Below are positions 8,008 to 18,689 of a DNA stretch of 64,000 nt, piece after piece. The notes under the pieces were generated by a model, which saw only the letters and a list, made by a program, of their open reading frames with translations, did not search any database and was not told the origin of the DNA. Source of the stretch: Lolliginicoccus lacisalsi (GTDB lineage: Bacteria; Actinomycetota; Actinomycetes; Mycobacteriales; Mycobacteriaceae); assembly GCF_014841105.1 (NCBI RefSeq), contig NZ_JACYWE010000010.1, positions 62,001 through 126,000 of the forward strand. Reading direction: 5' to 3'. The position numbers and the translations under genes were made by a program. Every line of letters begins with the position of its first letter. The stretch's first letter is position 1.

Positions 8008-9548
8008 TCCCGATGACGCTGCGGCAGATCGCGGAAGCCGTAGGTGGCGAGCTGCATGACGTGCCCGACGAGACCGTCGAGGTCACCGGTGCCGTGGAGT
8101 TCGATTCCCGCAAGGTCACGCCGGGCGATCTGTTCCTCGCGCTGCCCGGCGCCTCGGTCGACGGGCACGAGTTCGCGGCACGCGCTGTCGAGGCAGGTGC
8201 CGTCGCTGTGCTCGCCGCGCGCCCGGTCGGCGTGCCAGCCATCGTCGCCCCGCCCGCCACGGAGCAGCAGGGCGCGGAGTGGGCGGGCACGGCCATGGCG
8301 CTGGAGCACGACACCGATGGGTCGGGCGCGGCAGTGCTCGCGGCATTCGCGCGGCTGGCCCGGGGCAGCGTGGACGCGCTAGCCCGCGATCACGGCCTGA
8401 CCGTGGTCGGGGTGACGGGATCGGCGGGCAAGACGTCGACGAAGGACTTGATCGCCGCGACGCTGGCGCCGCTGGGGGCGGTCATCGCGCCGCCTGGCTC
8501 GTTCAACAACGAGATCGGTCATCCCTGGACGGCCCTGCGCGCTACCGGGGACACTCGCTTCCTCGTGCTGGAGATGTCAGCCCGGGGCCCGGGCCACATC
8601 GCGGCTCTCGCGGAGACGGCGCCGCCGCGGATCGGCGTGGTGCTCAACGTCGGCACCGCCCATCTCGGTGAGTTCGGCAGCCGCGAGATGATCGCCCGGA
8701 CAAAGGGGGAGCTGCCCGCGTCGCTTCCCCCGGCGGAGGAGGGCGGTGTCGCGATCCTCAACGCGGATGATCCGCTCGTGGCCGCGATGGCCGAGCGAAC
8801 CTCGGCCCGGGTCGTGCTCGTCGGTCAGTCGGAGAGGGCGCACGTGCGCGCCGCCGACCTCACCCTTGATGAGCAGGCCCGCGCTACGTTCCGGCTCGTC
8901 ACCCCGGACGGGGAGATCCCGGTCCGGCTCGCCGTGCATGGCGAGCACCTCGTGACCAATGCGCTCTGCGCGGCCGCCGTGGCGCTGGAGTGCGGCGCCA
9001 CGCTGCACCAGGTGGCGGACGCGCTGGCGGGCGCGAAGGGTGCATCGGGCCGGCGCATGGAGGTCACCGAGCGCGCGGATGGCGTGACCGTCATCAACGA
9101 CTCGTACAACGCCAACCCGGATTCAGTGCGCGCCGCGCTGAAGGCACTGGTCACGATGGGCCGCGGCGGCAAGCAGCGGCGGCGGTGCTGGGCCGTGCTC
9201 GGCGAGATGGGGGAGCTCGGCGACGACTCCGTTGTCGAGCATGACCGGATCGGGCGGCAAGCGGTGCGCCTGCTCATCGACAAGCTGCTCGTGGTGGGCA
9301 CCGGACGCCCCTCGCACGCGATGCACCAGGGCGCTGTCATGGAGGGCTCGTGGGACAACGAATCACAGCTCGTCGACGATCCCGAAGCGGCGCTCGCCAT
9401 CCTGCGCGACGAGCTCGCGCCGGGGGACATCGTCCTGGTCAAGGCGTCGAAGGCGGTGGGCCTGTGGACGGTCGCGGAGGCCTTGATGGCTGATGCCCCG
9501 GCAGCTCCTGCCACTGAATCCGCGGACGGAACGGAGAACCTCCAGTGA
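8004..9548 (+). CDS. murF: UDP-MurNAc-tripeptide-D-Ala-D-Ala ligase MurF
   Basis: MurF ligates D-alanyl-D-alanine to complete the UDP-MurNAc-pentapeptide. The 514-residue protein shows the Mur ligase plan: an N-terminal substrate domain ([20 protein letters not shown]), the ATP-binding loop [15 protein letters not shown] near residue 140, [23 protein letters not shown], and the C-terminal [13 protein letters not shown] typical of MurF. The ATG overlaps the murE stop (ATGA) and its own stop overlaps the mraY GTG, so murE-murF-mraY are translationally coupled. Confidence 0.96.
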   Translation: MIPMTLRQIAEAVGGELHDVPDETVEVTGAVEFDSRKVTPGDLFLALPGASVDGHEFAARAVEAGAVAVLAARPVGVPAIVAPPATEQQGAEWAGTAMALEHDTDGSGAAVLAAFARLARGSVDALARDHGLTVVGVTGSAGKTSTKDLIAATLAPLGAVIAPPGSFNNEIGHPWTALRATGDTRFLVLEMSARGPGHIAALAETAPPRIGVVLNVGTAHLGEFGSREMIARTKGELPASLPPAEEGGVAILNADDPLVAAMAERTSARVVLVGQSERAHVRAADLTLDEQARATFRLVTPDGEIPVRLAVHGEHLVTNALCAAAVALECGATLHQVADALAGAKGASGRRMEVTERADGVTVINDSYNANPDSVRAALKALVTMGRGGKQRRRCWAVLGEMGELGDDSVVEHDRIGRQAVRLLIDKLLVVGTGRPSHAMHQGAVMEGSWDNESQLVDDPEAALAILRDELAPGDIVLVKASKAVGLWTVAEALMADAPAAPATESADGTENLQ

Positions 9549-10627
9549 CACAGATCCTGATCGCGGGCGGGCTGGCCCTCGCGGTTTCCATCCTGCTGAC
9601 CCCGGTGCTGATCCGGATCCTCTCGAAGCAGGGGTTTGGCCAGGAGATCCGCGTCGAGGGACCGCAGTCGCACCAGTCCAAGCGTGGCACCCCCTCGATG
9701 GGCGGCATCGCCATCGTCGTGGGCATCTGGGTTGGCTACTTTGGCTCCCACCTGTTCGGCTTCGGGCTCGATGGCGATGGGCCGACAGCCTCGGGCATAG
9801 TGGTGCTCGGCCTCACCACGATGCTCGGTGGTGTCGGTTTCCTCGATGACTTCATCAAGATCCGCAAGCAGCGCAACCTCGGCCTCAACAAGACCTCGAA
9901 GCTGGTGGGCCAGCTCACCGCCGCGTTGATCTTCGGCGCGCTGCTGCTGCAGTTCCGCAACGCGGACGGGCTCACCCCGGCGAGCCCGAACCTCTCGTAC
10001 GTGCGCGAGATCTCCACGATGTCGATGTCCGTGCTGCTGTTCATCATCTTCGTGTACTTCGTGGTCACTGCCTGGTCGAACGCGGTCAACTTCACCGACG
10101 GCCTCGATGGCCTCGCCGCGGGCACGACTGCGATGGTGGTGGGCGCCTATGTCATCATCACCTTCTGGCAGTACCGCAACTCGTGCGCGAACGAGATCAC
10201 CGCGGGCTGCTACCACGTGCGGGATCCGCTCGACATCGCCATCCTGTGCGCGGCGGCGGGCGGCGCGTGCATCGGCTTCCTGTGGTGGAACGCCGCGCCA
10301 GCCAAGATCTTCATGGGCGACACTGGCTCCCTCGCGCTCGGTGGCCTCATCGCTGGCGTCTCCCTGACCACGAGCACGGCGCTGCTCATGATCATCATCG
10401 GTGCGATCTTCGTCGCGGAGTTCCTGTCCGTCGTCATCCAGATCGCCGTCTTCCGCACCACCGGACGACGAGTGTTCCGCATGGCCCCGTGCCATCATCA
10501 CTTCGAGCTCGGCGGCTGGGCCGAGACCACCGTCATCATCAGGTTCTGGCTGCTCACCGCTATCGCGTGCGCGCTCGGCATTGGCCTGTTCTACGGCGAG
10601 TGGGTCGCGACATCAGGAGGCCTGTGA
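9545..10627 (+). CDS. mraY: Phospho-MurNAc-pentapeptide transferase MraY
   Basis: MraY transfers phospho-MurNAc-pentapeptide to undecaprenyl phosphate, forming lipid I at the inner face of the membrane. It has 360 residues and about ten hydrophobic segments. Diagnostic motifs are [10 protein letters not shown], the Asp-rich [31 protein letters not shown] and the C-terminal [19 protein letters not shown]. The GTG start overlaps the murF stop. The gene ends 3 nt before the murD start. Confidence 0.97.
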   Translation: MTQILIAGGLALAVSILLTPVLIRILSKQGFGQEIRVEGPQSHQSKRGTPSMGGIAIVVGIWVGYFGSHLFGFGLDGDGPTASGIVVLGLTTMLGGVGFLDDFIKIRKQRNLGLNKTSKLVGQLTAALIFGALLLQFRNADGLTPASPNLSYVREISTMSMSVLLFIIFVYFVVTAWSNAVNFTDGLDGLAAGTTAMVVGAYVIITFWQYRNSCANEITAGCYHVRDPLDIAILCAAAGGACIGFLWWNAAPAKIFMGDTGSLALGGLIAGVSLTTSTALLMIIIGAIFVAEFLSVVIQIAVFRTTGRRVFRMAPCHHHFELGGWAETTVIIRFWLLTAIACALGIGLFYGEWVATSGGL

Positions 10628-10630
10628 CCC

Positions 10631-12145
10631 ATGAGCGAGCCTTCCATCAATGAGCTCGGTGGCGTGGCCGTCACCGTGGCGGGAGCTGGCGTCTCCGGCC
10701 TCGCCACGGTCCGTGCCCTGCTGCGCCTCGGCGCGGATGTCCGCATCGTCGATACCCGGCAGGCCGCTCTCGATCCGGCCGTGGCACTCGGCGCCACCGG
10801 TATCCTCCTCGCCGGCCCCAACGATGTTCCCGCCGCGGCGCTCGACGGCACCCGCCTGGTGGTCACCAGCCCGGGATGGCGTCCCGACGCGCCCCTGCTC
10901 GTCTCGGCCGCCGAGCGCGGCATCCCCGTCTGGGGCGATGTGGAGCTCGCCTGGCGGCTGGACCAGTCGGGCCTCCTCGGCCCGGCCCGCACGTGGCTGG
11001 CCATAACCGGCACCAACGGCAAGACCACCACGACCACCATGGTCCAGTCGATCCTGCGGGCCGCGGGCCTGCGCAGCGCTGCCTGCGGCAACATCGGGCT
11101 GCCCCTGCTCGACGCCCTCGCCGCGGGCACGGATGACGAGCCCGGCGAGCGCAATGACGTGCTCGCCATCGAGCTGTCCTCGTTCCAGCTCCACTGGGCG
11201 CCGTCGGTGCGCCCCGCGGCCGGGGTGATCCTCAACATCGCCGAGGACCATCTCGACTGGCACGGCGGGATGGACTCCTACACCGTCGCGAAGCTGCAGG
11301 CCGTCACTGGCGATGTGGGCGTGCTGGGCCTCGATGACCCGGTGGCTGGCCAGCTTGGTGATCGCGCGACCGCAGGGCGCGTGGTGGGCTTCCGGCTGGG
11401 AGCACCCGCCGCGGGGGAGCTGGGCATCGAGGACGGCTATCTCGTTGATCGCGCGTTCGCGGACGATCTGGTGCTGCTGCCCGCCGCGGAGGTGCGGCCA
11501 GGTGGCCGTCCCGGCCTGCTCGATGGGCTCGCCGCGGCAGCGCTCGCCCGCGCGATCGGCATCGGGGCCAGCGCGATAGCCGAAGGCTTGCGCTCGCACG
11601 AGACCGGCCCGCACCGCAACGCGATCATCGCCACGGTGGAGGGCATCCGCTATGTCGACGACTCCAAGGCGACCAATCCGCATGCCGCGGAAGCATCGCT
11701 CACCACCTATGACCGCGTGGTGTGGATCGCGGGCGGCTTGCTCAAGGGCGCCTCGGTGGAGGACCTGGTGCCCGTCGTCCGGGAGAGGCTCGCTGCTGCG
11801 ATTGTGATGGGCGCCGATCGCGCCGCGATCATCGAGTCAATACAGCGACACGCCCCCGAGGTTCCGGTCGTCGAGGTCGCGGCAGGCGACGATGGAGTCG
11901 TGACGGCGACACTGATCAACCCGGGCAGCACGCCCGTGCCCGCGCTGGAGCTCCCCGGCCGCGAGGGCGGCGAGGCGATCGCGGACGCGGTGATGCACCA
12001 GGCGGTCGCTGCCGCGCGCGTGTTCGCCCAGCGTGGAGACGCTATCGTGCTTGCTCCCGCTGCCGCCTCCCTGGACATGTTCCGCGATTACGGTCATCGC
12101 GGTCGCAGCTTCGCCGAGGCAGTCACCGCGGGGACCCAGTCCTGA
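10631..12145 (+). CDS. murD: UDP-MurNAc-L-alanine:D-glutamate ligase MurD
   Basis: MurD adds D-glutamate to UDP-MurNAc-L-alanine in the cytoplasm. It is 504 residues long. Visible elements are the N-terminal Rossmann-like VTVAGAGVSGLATVRALL, the ATP loop GTNGKTTTTTMVQSIL near residue 130, the ELSSFQLHW and LNIAEDHLDWHGGMDSY motifs and the C-terminal YVDDSKATNPHAAEASL. The stop codon overlaps the ftsW start by one base (TGATG), so the two are probably coupled. Confidence 0.97.
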   Translation: MSEPSINELGGVAVTVAGAGVSGLATVRALLRLGADVRIVDTRQAALDPAVALGATGILLAGPNDVPAAALDGTRLVVTSPGWRPDAPLLVSAAERGIPVWGDVELAWRLDQSGLLGPARTWLAITGTNGKTTTTTMVQSILRAAGLRSAACGNIGLPLLDALAAGTDDEPGERNDVLAIELSSFQLHWAPSVRPAAGVILNIAEDHLDWHGGMDSYTVAKLQAVTGDVGVLGLDDPVAGQLGDRATAGRVVGFRLGAPAAGELGIEDGYLVDRAFADDLVLLPAAEVRPGGRPGLLDGLAAAALARAIGIGASAIAEGLRSHETGPHRNAIIATVEGIRYVDDSKATNPHAAEASLTTYDRVVWIAGGLLKGASVEDLVPVVRERLAAAIVMGADRAAIIESIQRHAPEVPVVEVAAGDDGVVTATLINPGSTPVPALELPGREGGEAIADAVMHQAVAAARVFAQRGDAIVLAPAAASLDMFRDYGHRGRSFAEAVTAGTQS

Positions 12146-13728
12146 TGACCGCGCAGCGCTCTGCCCAGCCGGGCGTGATCGGTGCCGCCTCCGCTCGGTT
12201 CGGGGCGTGGCTGAATCGCCCGATGGCATCGTTCCACCTTGTCCTGTCGATCTCGGCCTTGCTGTCGATCCTGGGGCTCGTGATGGTGCTCTCCGCCTCG
12301 AGCGTGTCCGAGTACACCCGGTCAGGCTCGGCGTACTCGATGTTCATCCGGCAGATGATGTTCGTCTCGGTCGGGTGGATCGCCTTTTACCTGGCGCTGC
12401 GCTTTCCAGTGCGATTCATCAAGCGCACGGCCTTCGTGGGCGTCGTCGTGTCCACGGTGCTGCTCGCGCTCGTCCTCGTGCCCGGCATCGGTGTCACCGT
12501 CAATGGCGCGCGGAGCTGGTTCCAGTTCGCTGGGTTTGCGTTCCAGCCCTCGGAGATGGCGAAGATCGCCCTCGCGCTGTGGGGCGCGGTGCTCCTCGGA
12601 GAGCGCGCCGTGCGGACCCGCAGCTCGCGCGACATGTTGTTCCCGCTCGTGCCGGGCGCGCTCATCATCTTCACCCTCGTCGCGCTGCAGCCAGACTTCT
12701 CCACGCTGGTGGTGCTGTTCTTCATCCTGCTCGCGCTGCTGTGGTTCGCGGGGCTGCCGCTGGGATACTTCGTGGTGGGGGTGGGCGCCATCCTGTCGAT
12801 CGCGGTGGTCATGGCGTTCGCCGAGGGCTACCGGACGAGACGGCTCACGTCGTTCCTCAACGCCGATGATGACCCGCTCGGGGCAAGCTACCAGGCCCGG
12901 CAGTCACAGTTCGCCCTTGCTGACGGGGGGTTCTTCGGGACGAGCCTCGGGCAGAGCCGCGCGAAGTGGAAGTTCCTGCCGGAGGCGCACAATGACTTCA
13001 TCTTCGCCATCATTGGCGAGGAGCTCGGCTTCGTCGGTGCCGCCGCGGTCATCGGCCTCTTCGGCTTGTTCATCTATACGGGGCTGCGCATTGCGGCACG
13101 CTCGGTGGATCCGTTCCTCCGGCTATTCGTCGCGACCTCGACGGTGTGGGTGATCGGCCAGACGTTCATCAACCTCGGCTACGTAGTCGGGCTGCTCCCG
13201 GTGACGGGCCTGCAGCTGCCGCTGATCTCGGCCGGTGGAACGTCGGCGGTGCTGACACTGTTCATGTTCGGGATCATCGCCAACGCGGCGCGGCACGAGC
13301 CCGAGGCCATCGCGGCGGCGCACGTGGCGGCCCGGCGGAGCAGGGTGCCGCGATTCCTGCGGCTGCCGCTCCCGGAGAAGTACCACCCGCCCCGGCCCGC
13401 GCCACGCCGTCCCGATCCGTACGCGGGCGGTGCCGGCCTGCCCATGCACGACGATCCGTGGGACACGATGCCCTCCGTGCCTGGTCCCTACCGCGGAGGG
13501 GGCCAGCCGATGGCTGCGCCTGGACGCGGGGGAGCAGCACGCGCCCCCCGGTACCCGGACTATCTCCACGGCGACCATCGATATGGGCCTGCCGTACCCG
13601 GCAACGGAGCCTCCCCGGGACGTCGCTACCCCGGTGGGGGGCGGGCACCGCACCGCCCCGTCGATCCCCGCCAGCGCGACCCCTATTACCGGGAGCCGCC
13701 TCGCGGGCGGAGCACGCGCGGCTACTAG
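12145..13728 (+). CDS. ftsW: FtsW, septal peptidoglycan polymerase (SEDS family)
   Basis: FtsW polymerises lipid II at the septum with FtsI. The ATG at 12145 overlaps the murD stop; a longer in-frame opening into murD was rejected. The protein has 527 residues. About ten membrane helices span residues ~30-400, with SEDS landmarks VMVLSASSVSEY, EAHNDFIFAIIGEELGF and PVTGLQLPLISAGGTSAV. The last ~125 residues form a disordered Arg/Pro/Gly/Tyr-rich cytoplasmic tail (for example RRPDPYAGGAG, near-terminal RDPYYREPPRGRSTRGY). In M. tuberculosis, Arg residues in the FtsW tail bind the acidic FtsZ tail, and this composition fits that. The gene is 36 bp before murG. Confidence 0.95.
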   Translation: MTAQRSAQPGVIGAASARFGAWLNRPMASFHLVLSISALLSILGLVMVLSASSVSEYTRSGSAYSMFIRQMMFVSVGWIAFYLALRFPVRFIKRTAFVGVVVSTVLLALVLVPGIGVTVNGARSWFQFAGFAFQPSEMAKIALALWGAVLLGERAVRTRSSRDMLFPLVPGALIIFTLVALQPDFSTLVVLFFILLALLWFAGLPLGYFVVGVGAILSIAVVMAFAEGYRTRRLTSFLNADDDPLGASYQARQSQFALADGGFFGTSLGQSRAKWKFLPEAHNDFIFAIIGEELGFVGAAAVIGLFGLFIYTGLRIAARSVDPFLRLFVATSTVWVIGQTFINLGYVVGLLPVTGLQLPLISAGGTSAVLTLFMFGIIANAARHEPEAIAAAHVAARRSRVPRFLRLPLPEKYHPPRPAPRRPDPYAGGAGLPMHDDPWDTMPSVPGPYRGGGQPMAAPGRGGAARAPRYPDYLHGDHRYGPAVPGNGASPGRRYPGGGRAPHRPVDPRQRDPYYREPPRGRSTRGY

Positions 13729-13764
13729 CGGACCAGTGATCGATGTGGAGGAGGATTCAGCGCA

Positions 13765-14895
13765 GTGAACGGAACAGGCAAGACCCCGCTGTCCGTCGTG
13801 CTCGCCGGCGGGGGCACCGCGGGGCACATCGAGCCGGCCATGGCCGTGGCCGACGCGCTCCGCGAGCTTGATCCGGGCATCCGCATCACCGCGCTCGGCA
13901 CGGCGCGCGGGCTCGAGACGACTCTGGTGCCGCAACGGGGCTACCCCCTCGTGCTGATCCCGCCCGTGCCGTTGCCGCGGAAGCCATCGCGCCAGATGAT
14001 CGATCTTCCCCTGCGGGTGCGGCGCGCGATCAAGCAGACCCGGGCAGCGATGGACGAGGCCGGGGCGGATGTCGTGGTCGGGTTCGGCGGCTACGTCTCG
14101 CTTCCGGCCTACCTAGCTGCCGGGCCGGGCATCATGCGCCGACGTCGCCGGATCCCCATCGTGGTGCACGAGGCCAACGCGAGCGCGGGCATCGCCAACA
14201 AGGTCGGAGCCCGGCGCGCTGCCGCGGTACTGACCGCGTTCCCCGATTCGGGCCTGCCGAAGGCGCAGATGGTGGGCATCCCGGTGCGCTCCTCGATAAC
14301 CTCGCTCGACCGGCCCGCGCTGCGCGCGCAGGCCCGGGAGCATTTCGGCCTCGATCCCGATGCCCCGACGCTGCTCGTGTTCGGCGGCTCCCAGGGCGCG
14401 CGGTCGCTCAACGAGGCGGTGTCGGCGGCGGCGCCGGAGCTCGCCGCGGCCGGGATCGGCGTGCTCCATGCGCACGGCCCGAAGAACAGCCTGGATGTGC
14501 CCGCAGCGAGCAGCGGCCCGCGATACGTCTCCGTGCCGTACCTGAGCCGGATGGATCTTGCCTATGCCGCGGCCGACGCGGTGGTGTGCCGGTCGGGCGC
14601 GATGACCGTCGCGGAGGTCTCCGCGGTGGGCCTGCCCGCGGTGTACGTGCCCCTGCCGCACGGCAACGGCGAGCAGGAGCTCAACGCTCGCCCCGTCGTC
14701 GGCGCGGGCGGCGGGATCATCGTCAAGGATGCCGAGCTCACCAAGCAGTACGTGCTCGATACGGTCATACCGTTGCTCACTGATGCGGAGGGATTGTCCC
14801 GGATGGGGCGTGCCGCGGCGGGCGCGGGGCACAGGTCAGCGGCCGGCGAGGTCGCGCGGATAGTCATGGATGTGGCGAGAGGACAGGTCGGATGA
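13765..14895 (+). CDS. murG: UDP-GlcNAc:lipid I GlcNAc transferase MurG
   Basis: MurG converts lipid I to lipid II by adding GlcNAc on the cytoplasmic face of the membrane. At 376 residues its length is typical. The motifs are [20 protein letters not shown] at the N-terminus, [46 protein letters not shown] and the sugar-nucleotide site [14 protein letters not shown]. The GTG start follows GGAGGAGGATT. The stop overlaps murC (ATGA). Confidence 0.96.
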   Translation: MNGTGKTPLSVVLAGGGTAGHIEPAMAVADALRELDPGIRITALGTARGLETTLVPQRGYPLVLIPPVPLPRKPSRQMIDLPLRVRRAIKQTRAAMDEAGADVVVGFGGYVSLPAYLAAGPGIMRRRRRIPIVVHEANASAGIANKVGARRAAAVLTAFPDSGLPKAQMVGIPVRSSITSLDRPALRAQAREHFGLDPDAPTLLVFGGSQGARSLNEAVSAAAPELAAAGIGVLHAHGPKNSLDVPAASSGPRYVSVPYLSRMDLAYAAADAVVCRSGAMTVAEVSAVGLPAVYVPLPHGNGEQELNARPVVGAGGGIIVKDAELTKQYVLDTVIPLLTDAEGLSRMGRAAAGAGHRSAAGEVARIVMDVARGQVG

Positions 14896-16397
14896 CGGGG
14901 TCGAATGGCGCGGAGCTGCCCGAGCAGCTACTGCGCGTCCACATGATCGGAATCGGCGGGGCCGGGATGTCGGGCATCGCCCGGATCCTGATCGCTCGGG
15001 GCGCGGAGGTCTCCGGCTCGGACGCCAAGGAGAGCCGGGTGCTGCTCGATCTGCGCGCCCGGGGCGCGTCGGTACGCGTTGGCCACGACGCTTCCGCGCT
15101 CGACCTGCTCGAGGGCGGCCCCACGCTCGTGGTGAGCACGGAGGCCGCGATCAAGAAGGACAATCCCGAGCTTCTCGAGGCGCACCGCCGTGGGATCCCC
15201 ACGACCTACCGGCCCGATGTCCTCGCCCAGTTGATGCAGGGCAGCGACCCGGTGCTCGTCGCGGGCACCCATGGCAAGACGTCGACGACGTCGCTGCTGG
15301 TGGTGGCGTTGCAGCACTGCCATCTCGATCCTTCGTTCGCGGTCGGAGGCGAGCTCAACGAGGCCGGCACCAACGCTCACCATGGCACGGGCGGCATCTT
15401 CGTCGCCGAGGCGGACGAGAGCGATGGCTCCTTGCTGCGCTACGAGCCGCGGGTAGCGATCGTCACCAACGTGGAGGCGGATCATCTCGACTACTACGGC
15501 TCCGCCGAGGCGTACGTGCGGATCTTCGACTCGTTCGCCGATCGGGTGATCGAGGGCGGCGTGGTCGTGGCGTGCATCGAGGATCCTGGCGCGCATGAGT
15601 TCGCCGTGCGGACGGCCGCCCGGGGGATCCGGGTGATCGGCTACGGCTCCACCGAGGAGCCGCTTGGCGACGTGGAGCTGGGCGCGGAGCTGCTTGGCTG
15701 GGAGGCCCGCGATGGCGGCGGTGTCGGGCGGGTCCGGCTGGCTGGGATCGAGGAGCCGCTGGTCATGCGGCTGGCCGTGCCAGGCAGGCACATGGCGCTC
15801 AACGCGCTCGCGGCCCTGCTCGCGGCGCGCGAGATCGGTGCCCCCATCGCCGAGGTGCTCGAGGGCCTCGAGGGATTCGGGGGAGTGCGGCGCCGGTTCC
15901 AGTACGTGGGCCGGGAGGCCGGCGTGCGGTTGTATGACGACTACGCGCACCATCCCACGGAGGTGCGGGCGGTGCTGCGCGCCGCGCAGGACATGATCGC
16001 CGAGGAGAGGGCCGCGGCGCCGGAGTATCCGACCGGCAAGGTAGTGGTGATCTTCCAGCCGCACATGTACTCGCGCACGGAGATCTTCGCGACGGAGTTC
16101 GCCGCGGCTCTCGATCTCGCGGACGAGGTGATCGTGCTCGATGTGTATGGAGCGCGCGAGGAGCCGCGGCCGGGCGTCACCGGCGAGCTCATCGCGCGGC
16201 AGGTGACGCGGCCGGTGCACTACCAGCCTGATGTCTCGGAGCTTCCGGTGCAGGTGGCGCGGATCGCGCGCCCGGGCGACCTGGTGCTGACGATGGGCGC
16301 GGGCGATGTGACGATGCTGGGGCCGGTGATCCTCGACGGGATCAGGTCCCGGCGCAACCTCGCGCGCCCCGGCGAGGGCGCGCGGGAGGGCCGGTGA
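14892..16397 (+). CDS. murC: UDP-MurNAc:L-alanine ligase MurC
   Basis: MurC attaches L-alanine to UDP-MurNAc, the first stem-peptide step. The 501-residue protein carries [18 protein letters not shown] at the N-terminus, the ATP loop [18 protein letters not shown] near residue 125, [25 protein letters not shown] and [11 protein letters not shown], all MurC hallmarks. It overlaps murG and ftsQ by 4 nt each. Confidence 0.97.
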   Translation: MTGSNGAELPEQLLRVHMIGIGGAGMSGIARILIARGAEVSGSDAKESRVLLDLRARGASVRVGHDASALDLLEGGPTLVVSTEAAIKKDNPELLEAHRRGIPTTYRPDVLAQLMQGSDPVLVAGTHGKTSTTSLLVVALQHCHLDPSFAVGGELNEAGTNAHHGTGGIFVAEADESDGSLLRYEPRVAIVTNVEADHLDYYGSAEAYVRIFDSFADRVIEGGVVVACIEDPGAHEFAVRTAARGIRVIGYGSTEEPLGDVELGAELLGWEARDGGGVGRVRLAGIEEPLVMRLAVPGRHMALNALAALLAAREIGAPIAEVLEGLEGFGGVRRRFQYVGREAGVRLYDDYAHHPTEVRAVLRAAQDMIAEERAAAPEYPTGKVVVIFQPHMYSRTEIFATEFAAALDLADEVIVLDVYGAREEPRPGVTGELIARQVTRPVHYQPDVSELPVQVARIARPGDLVLTMGAGDVTMLGPVILDGIRSRRNLARPGEGAREGR

Positions 16398-17077
16398 ACG
16401 CAGTGCGTTCCGTGCTGCACCGCTGGCGGCTCGTGCTGGCGGGAATCCTCGTCGTGGGCCTGCTGGTGGGTGGATTCGCGGTGGCGTGGTTCAGCTCGTT
16501 GCTGTCGGTGCGCTCGATCGAGGTCCAGGCGGCGCCGTCGGTGCCCGAGGAGGCCGTGCGGGGCGTGATCGGCGTTCCGGGCGGCACGCCGTTGCTGCAG
16601 GTCGATACCCATGACGTCGCTGCTCGTGTGGCTGGCATCCCGAAGGTGGCGGAGGCGCGGGTGTCGCGGGCGCTGCCGTCGACGCTGCGGGTCGAGATCC
16701 TCGAGCGCGTGCCGGCCGTCTTTTTCGACGCTCCTGGCGGTTCCCACCTGATGGACGCCGAGGGTGTTGTCTTTGCGGTGGAGCCGCCGCCGGAGGGGCT
16801 GCCGCGCTTGGTCACGGATGAGCCCGGCGAGGACGACCCGGCCACGCGCGCCGCGCTGGATGTGCTGGCGTCGCTGGCGGGGGAGCTGCGGGCGATGGTG
16901 CTGGAGGCTCGTGCGGGCTCGCCGGTCGATGTGCGGCTTGCCCTGTCCGATGGAAGGACCGTGATCTGGGGGGATGCTGGCGATTCTGCGTACAAGGCAC
17001 GGGTGGCGCAGGCGTTGCTGACCCAGCCAGGCCAGGTGTATGACGTGTCGAGCCCGAGCCTGCCGGTGATTCGCTGA
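16394..17077 (+). CDS. ftsQ: FtsQ/DivIB cell division protein
   Basis: FtsQ is a bitopic divisome scaffold. The 227-residue protein has a short basic cytoplasmic N-terminus, one membrane helix at about 12-33, a POTRA domain at about 35-105 ([50 protein letters not shown]) and the FtsQ-type beta domain ending [17 protein letters not shown]. The GTG start overlaps the murC stop. A strong terminator follows within 15 bp, closing the operon before ftsZ. Confidence 0.94.
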   Translation: MNAVRSVLHRWRLVLAGILVVGLLVGGFAVAWFSSLLSVRSIEVQAAPSVPEEAVRGVIGVPGGTPLLQVDTHDVAARVAGIPKVAEARVSRALPSTLRVEILERVPAVFFDAPGGSHLMDAEGVVFAVEPPPEGLPRLVTDEPGEDDPATRAALDVLASLAGELRAMVLEARAGSPVDVRLALSDGRTVIWGDAGDSAYKARVAQALLTQPGQVYDVSSPSLPVIR

Positions 17078-17088
17078 TCGGTGCTGCT

Positions 17089-17119
17089 GGCCCCCGCGCG
17101 AGATCGTGGCGCGGGGGCC
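17089..17119 (+). terminator. Intrinsic-type terminator after ftsQ
   Basis: Perfect 11-bp stem GGCCCCCGCGC / GCGCGGGGGCC (17089-17099 with 17109-17119) with a 9-nt loop. It has no U-tract, as is common in actinobacteria. It separates ftsQ from the ftsZ promoter region. Confidence 0.8.
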
Positions 17120-17256
17120 TCGTCGTGCTCGTAGAGGTGCCGGGGTGCCCGCCGATCGGAGGACAACGTTTCCGCAAGAAGAAATAACCAAGCGGTATCG
17201 GCGCGCCTAATGGCGTTGCGCATCCGTGATGCCTAGCGTTTCCGGCAGTCAGGTAC

Positions 17257-17297
17257 TTGACATAACTCTAACCCTATGGTTGAGGTTTAGGGTTAGA
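17257..17297 (+). promoter_or_regulatory. ftsZ promoter region with perfect 10-bp inverted repeat
   Basis: A consensus -35-like TTGACA (17257-17262) is followed by TCTAACCCTA (17267-17276) and its exact reverse complement TAGGGTTAGA (17288-17297), separated by TGGTTGAGGTT. It lies 68-108 bp before the ftsZ start. I cannot place a -10 at standard spacing from TTGACA; a second candidate is TTGAGG (17280-17285) with AAGAAT (17302-17307). The palindrome could be an operator or a 5'-leader hairpin. Mycobacterial ftsZ genes have a similar TTGACATAACTCTAA-type upstream sequence, as far as I recall. Confidence 0.6.
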
Positions 17298-17364
17298 TCC
17301 CAAGAATCCTGCCGAAAGTCCCGTAGAACGCTGATAGAGCAAGACACATGGAAGGCGAGAGCCC

Positions 17365-18612
17365 ATGACGCCCCCGCACAACTACCTCGCCGTTATCAAG
17401 GTCGTCGGCATCGGCGGCGGTGGGGTCAACGCTGTCAACCGAATGATCGAGGCAGGACTCAAGGGAGTTGAGTTCATTGCCATCAACACGGATGCACAAG
17501 CACTGCTGATGAGCGATGCCGACGTCAAGCTCGACGTCGGCCGAGAACTCACCCGAGGACTCGGCGCCGGAGCAGACCCCGAGGTCGGTCGCAAGGCTGC
17601 CGAAGACCACAAGAACGAGATCGAGGAAGTGCTCAAGGGCGCTGACATGGTCTTCGTGACCGCCGGTGAAGGTGGTGGAACCGGAACCGGCGGCGCGCCA
17701 GTCGTCGCGAGCCTCGCCCGCAAGCTCGGCGCGCTCACCGTCGGCGTGGTCACCCGGCCATTCTCCTTCGAGGGCAAGCGCCGCGGCGCCCAGGCCGAGG
17801 CCGGCATCGCCGCGCTGCGCGAGACCTGCGACACCCTGATCGTGATCCCCAACGATCGGTTGCTCCAGCTCGGCGACGCGGCCGTCAGCCTGATGGATGC
17901 CTTCCGATCAGCCGATGAGGTGCTCCTCAACGGTGTGCAGGGCATCACTGACCTCATCACCACCCCCGGCCTGATCAACGTCGACTTCGCCGACGTCAAG
18001 GGAGTGATGTCCGGTGCCGGCACGGCACTGATGGGCATCGGTTCCTCCCGCGGCGAGGGCCGTGCCGTCAAGGCGGCCGAGGCAGCGATCAACTCCCCGC
18101 TGCTCGAGGCCTCCATGGACGGCGCGCACGGCGTGCTCCTCTCCATCGCTGGCGGCTCGGATCTCGGGCTCTTCGAGATCCACGATGCCGCGAGCCTCGT
18201 GGAGGAGGCCGCGCACGTCGACGCGAACATCATCTTCGGTACCGTCATCGATGATTCGCTCGGCGACGAGGTTCGCATCACCGTCATCGCGGCGGGATTC
18301 GATGGTGCCCCCTCAGCGCGCAGCGCCCGCGACGAGCGGCGCGAGCCGCAGCGGCAGGCAGCGAGCCGACAGGCCGAGCAGCCCGGCCGGCGTGGTGGGG
18401 CGGATCTCGGCCAGGGCCGGGACCGTGAGTTCGGCGCGGGCCGCGGTGGTCGCTTCGGCGGCGATCTGCCATCCGTGCCCGATCGCGGTCGGCGTGGCGA
18501 CATGCCGGGACGTCGCGATGAGGTGCCAGTCAGCCGGGGCCGCGGCCGCGGAAACGACGGCTACATCGATGATGATCCGGACGGCCTCGACATCCCCGAT
18601 TTCATGCGCTGA
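17365..18612 (+). CDS. ftsZ: FtsZ, bacterial tubulin
   Basis: FtsZ is the GTPase that forms the division ring. It has 415 residues. The N-terminus is [20 protein letters not shown], the tubulin signature is [17 protein letters not shown] near residue 100, and the T7-loop [20 protein letters not shown] follows. The disordered linker (about 315-390) is Arg/Gly-rich. The conserved tail is an acidic run [14 protein letters not shown], the docking site for SepF, FtsW and other partners in mycobacteria. The start is supported by GGAAGG (17350-17355). The gene is separated from ftsQ by a terminator and has its own upstream region. Confidence 0.98.
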   Translation: MTPPHNYLAVIKVVGIGGGGVNAVNRMIEAGLKGVEFIAINTDAQALLMSDADVKLDVGRELTRGLGAGADPEVGRKAAEDHKNEIEEVLKGADMVFVTAGEGGGTGTGGAPVVASLARKLGALTVGVVTRPFSFEGKRRGAQAEAGIAALRETCDTLIVIPNDRLLQLGDAAVSLMDAFRSADEVLLNGVQGITDLITTPGLINVDFADVKGVMSGAGTALMGIGSSRGEGRAVKAAEAAINSPLLEASMDGAHGVLLSIAGGSDLGLFEIHDAASLVEEAAHVDANIIFGTVIDDSLGDEVRITVIAAGFDGAPSARSARDERREPQRQAASRQAEQPGRRGGADLGQGRDREFGAGRGGRFGGDLPSVPDRGRRGDMPGRRDEVPVSRGRGRGNDGYIDDDPDGLDIPDFMR

Positions 18613-18689
18613 CGCTACGGGACCGCGCGGCGCCGCGAAGGCAGGTGGCACAATCGAGCCAAGGCCATGCGGAACCACGGGGAGCGCGA

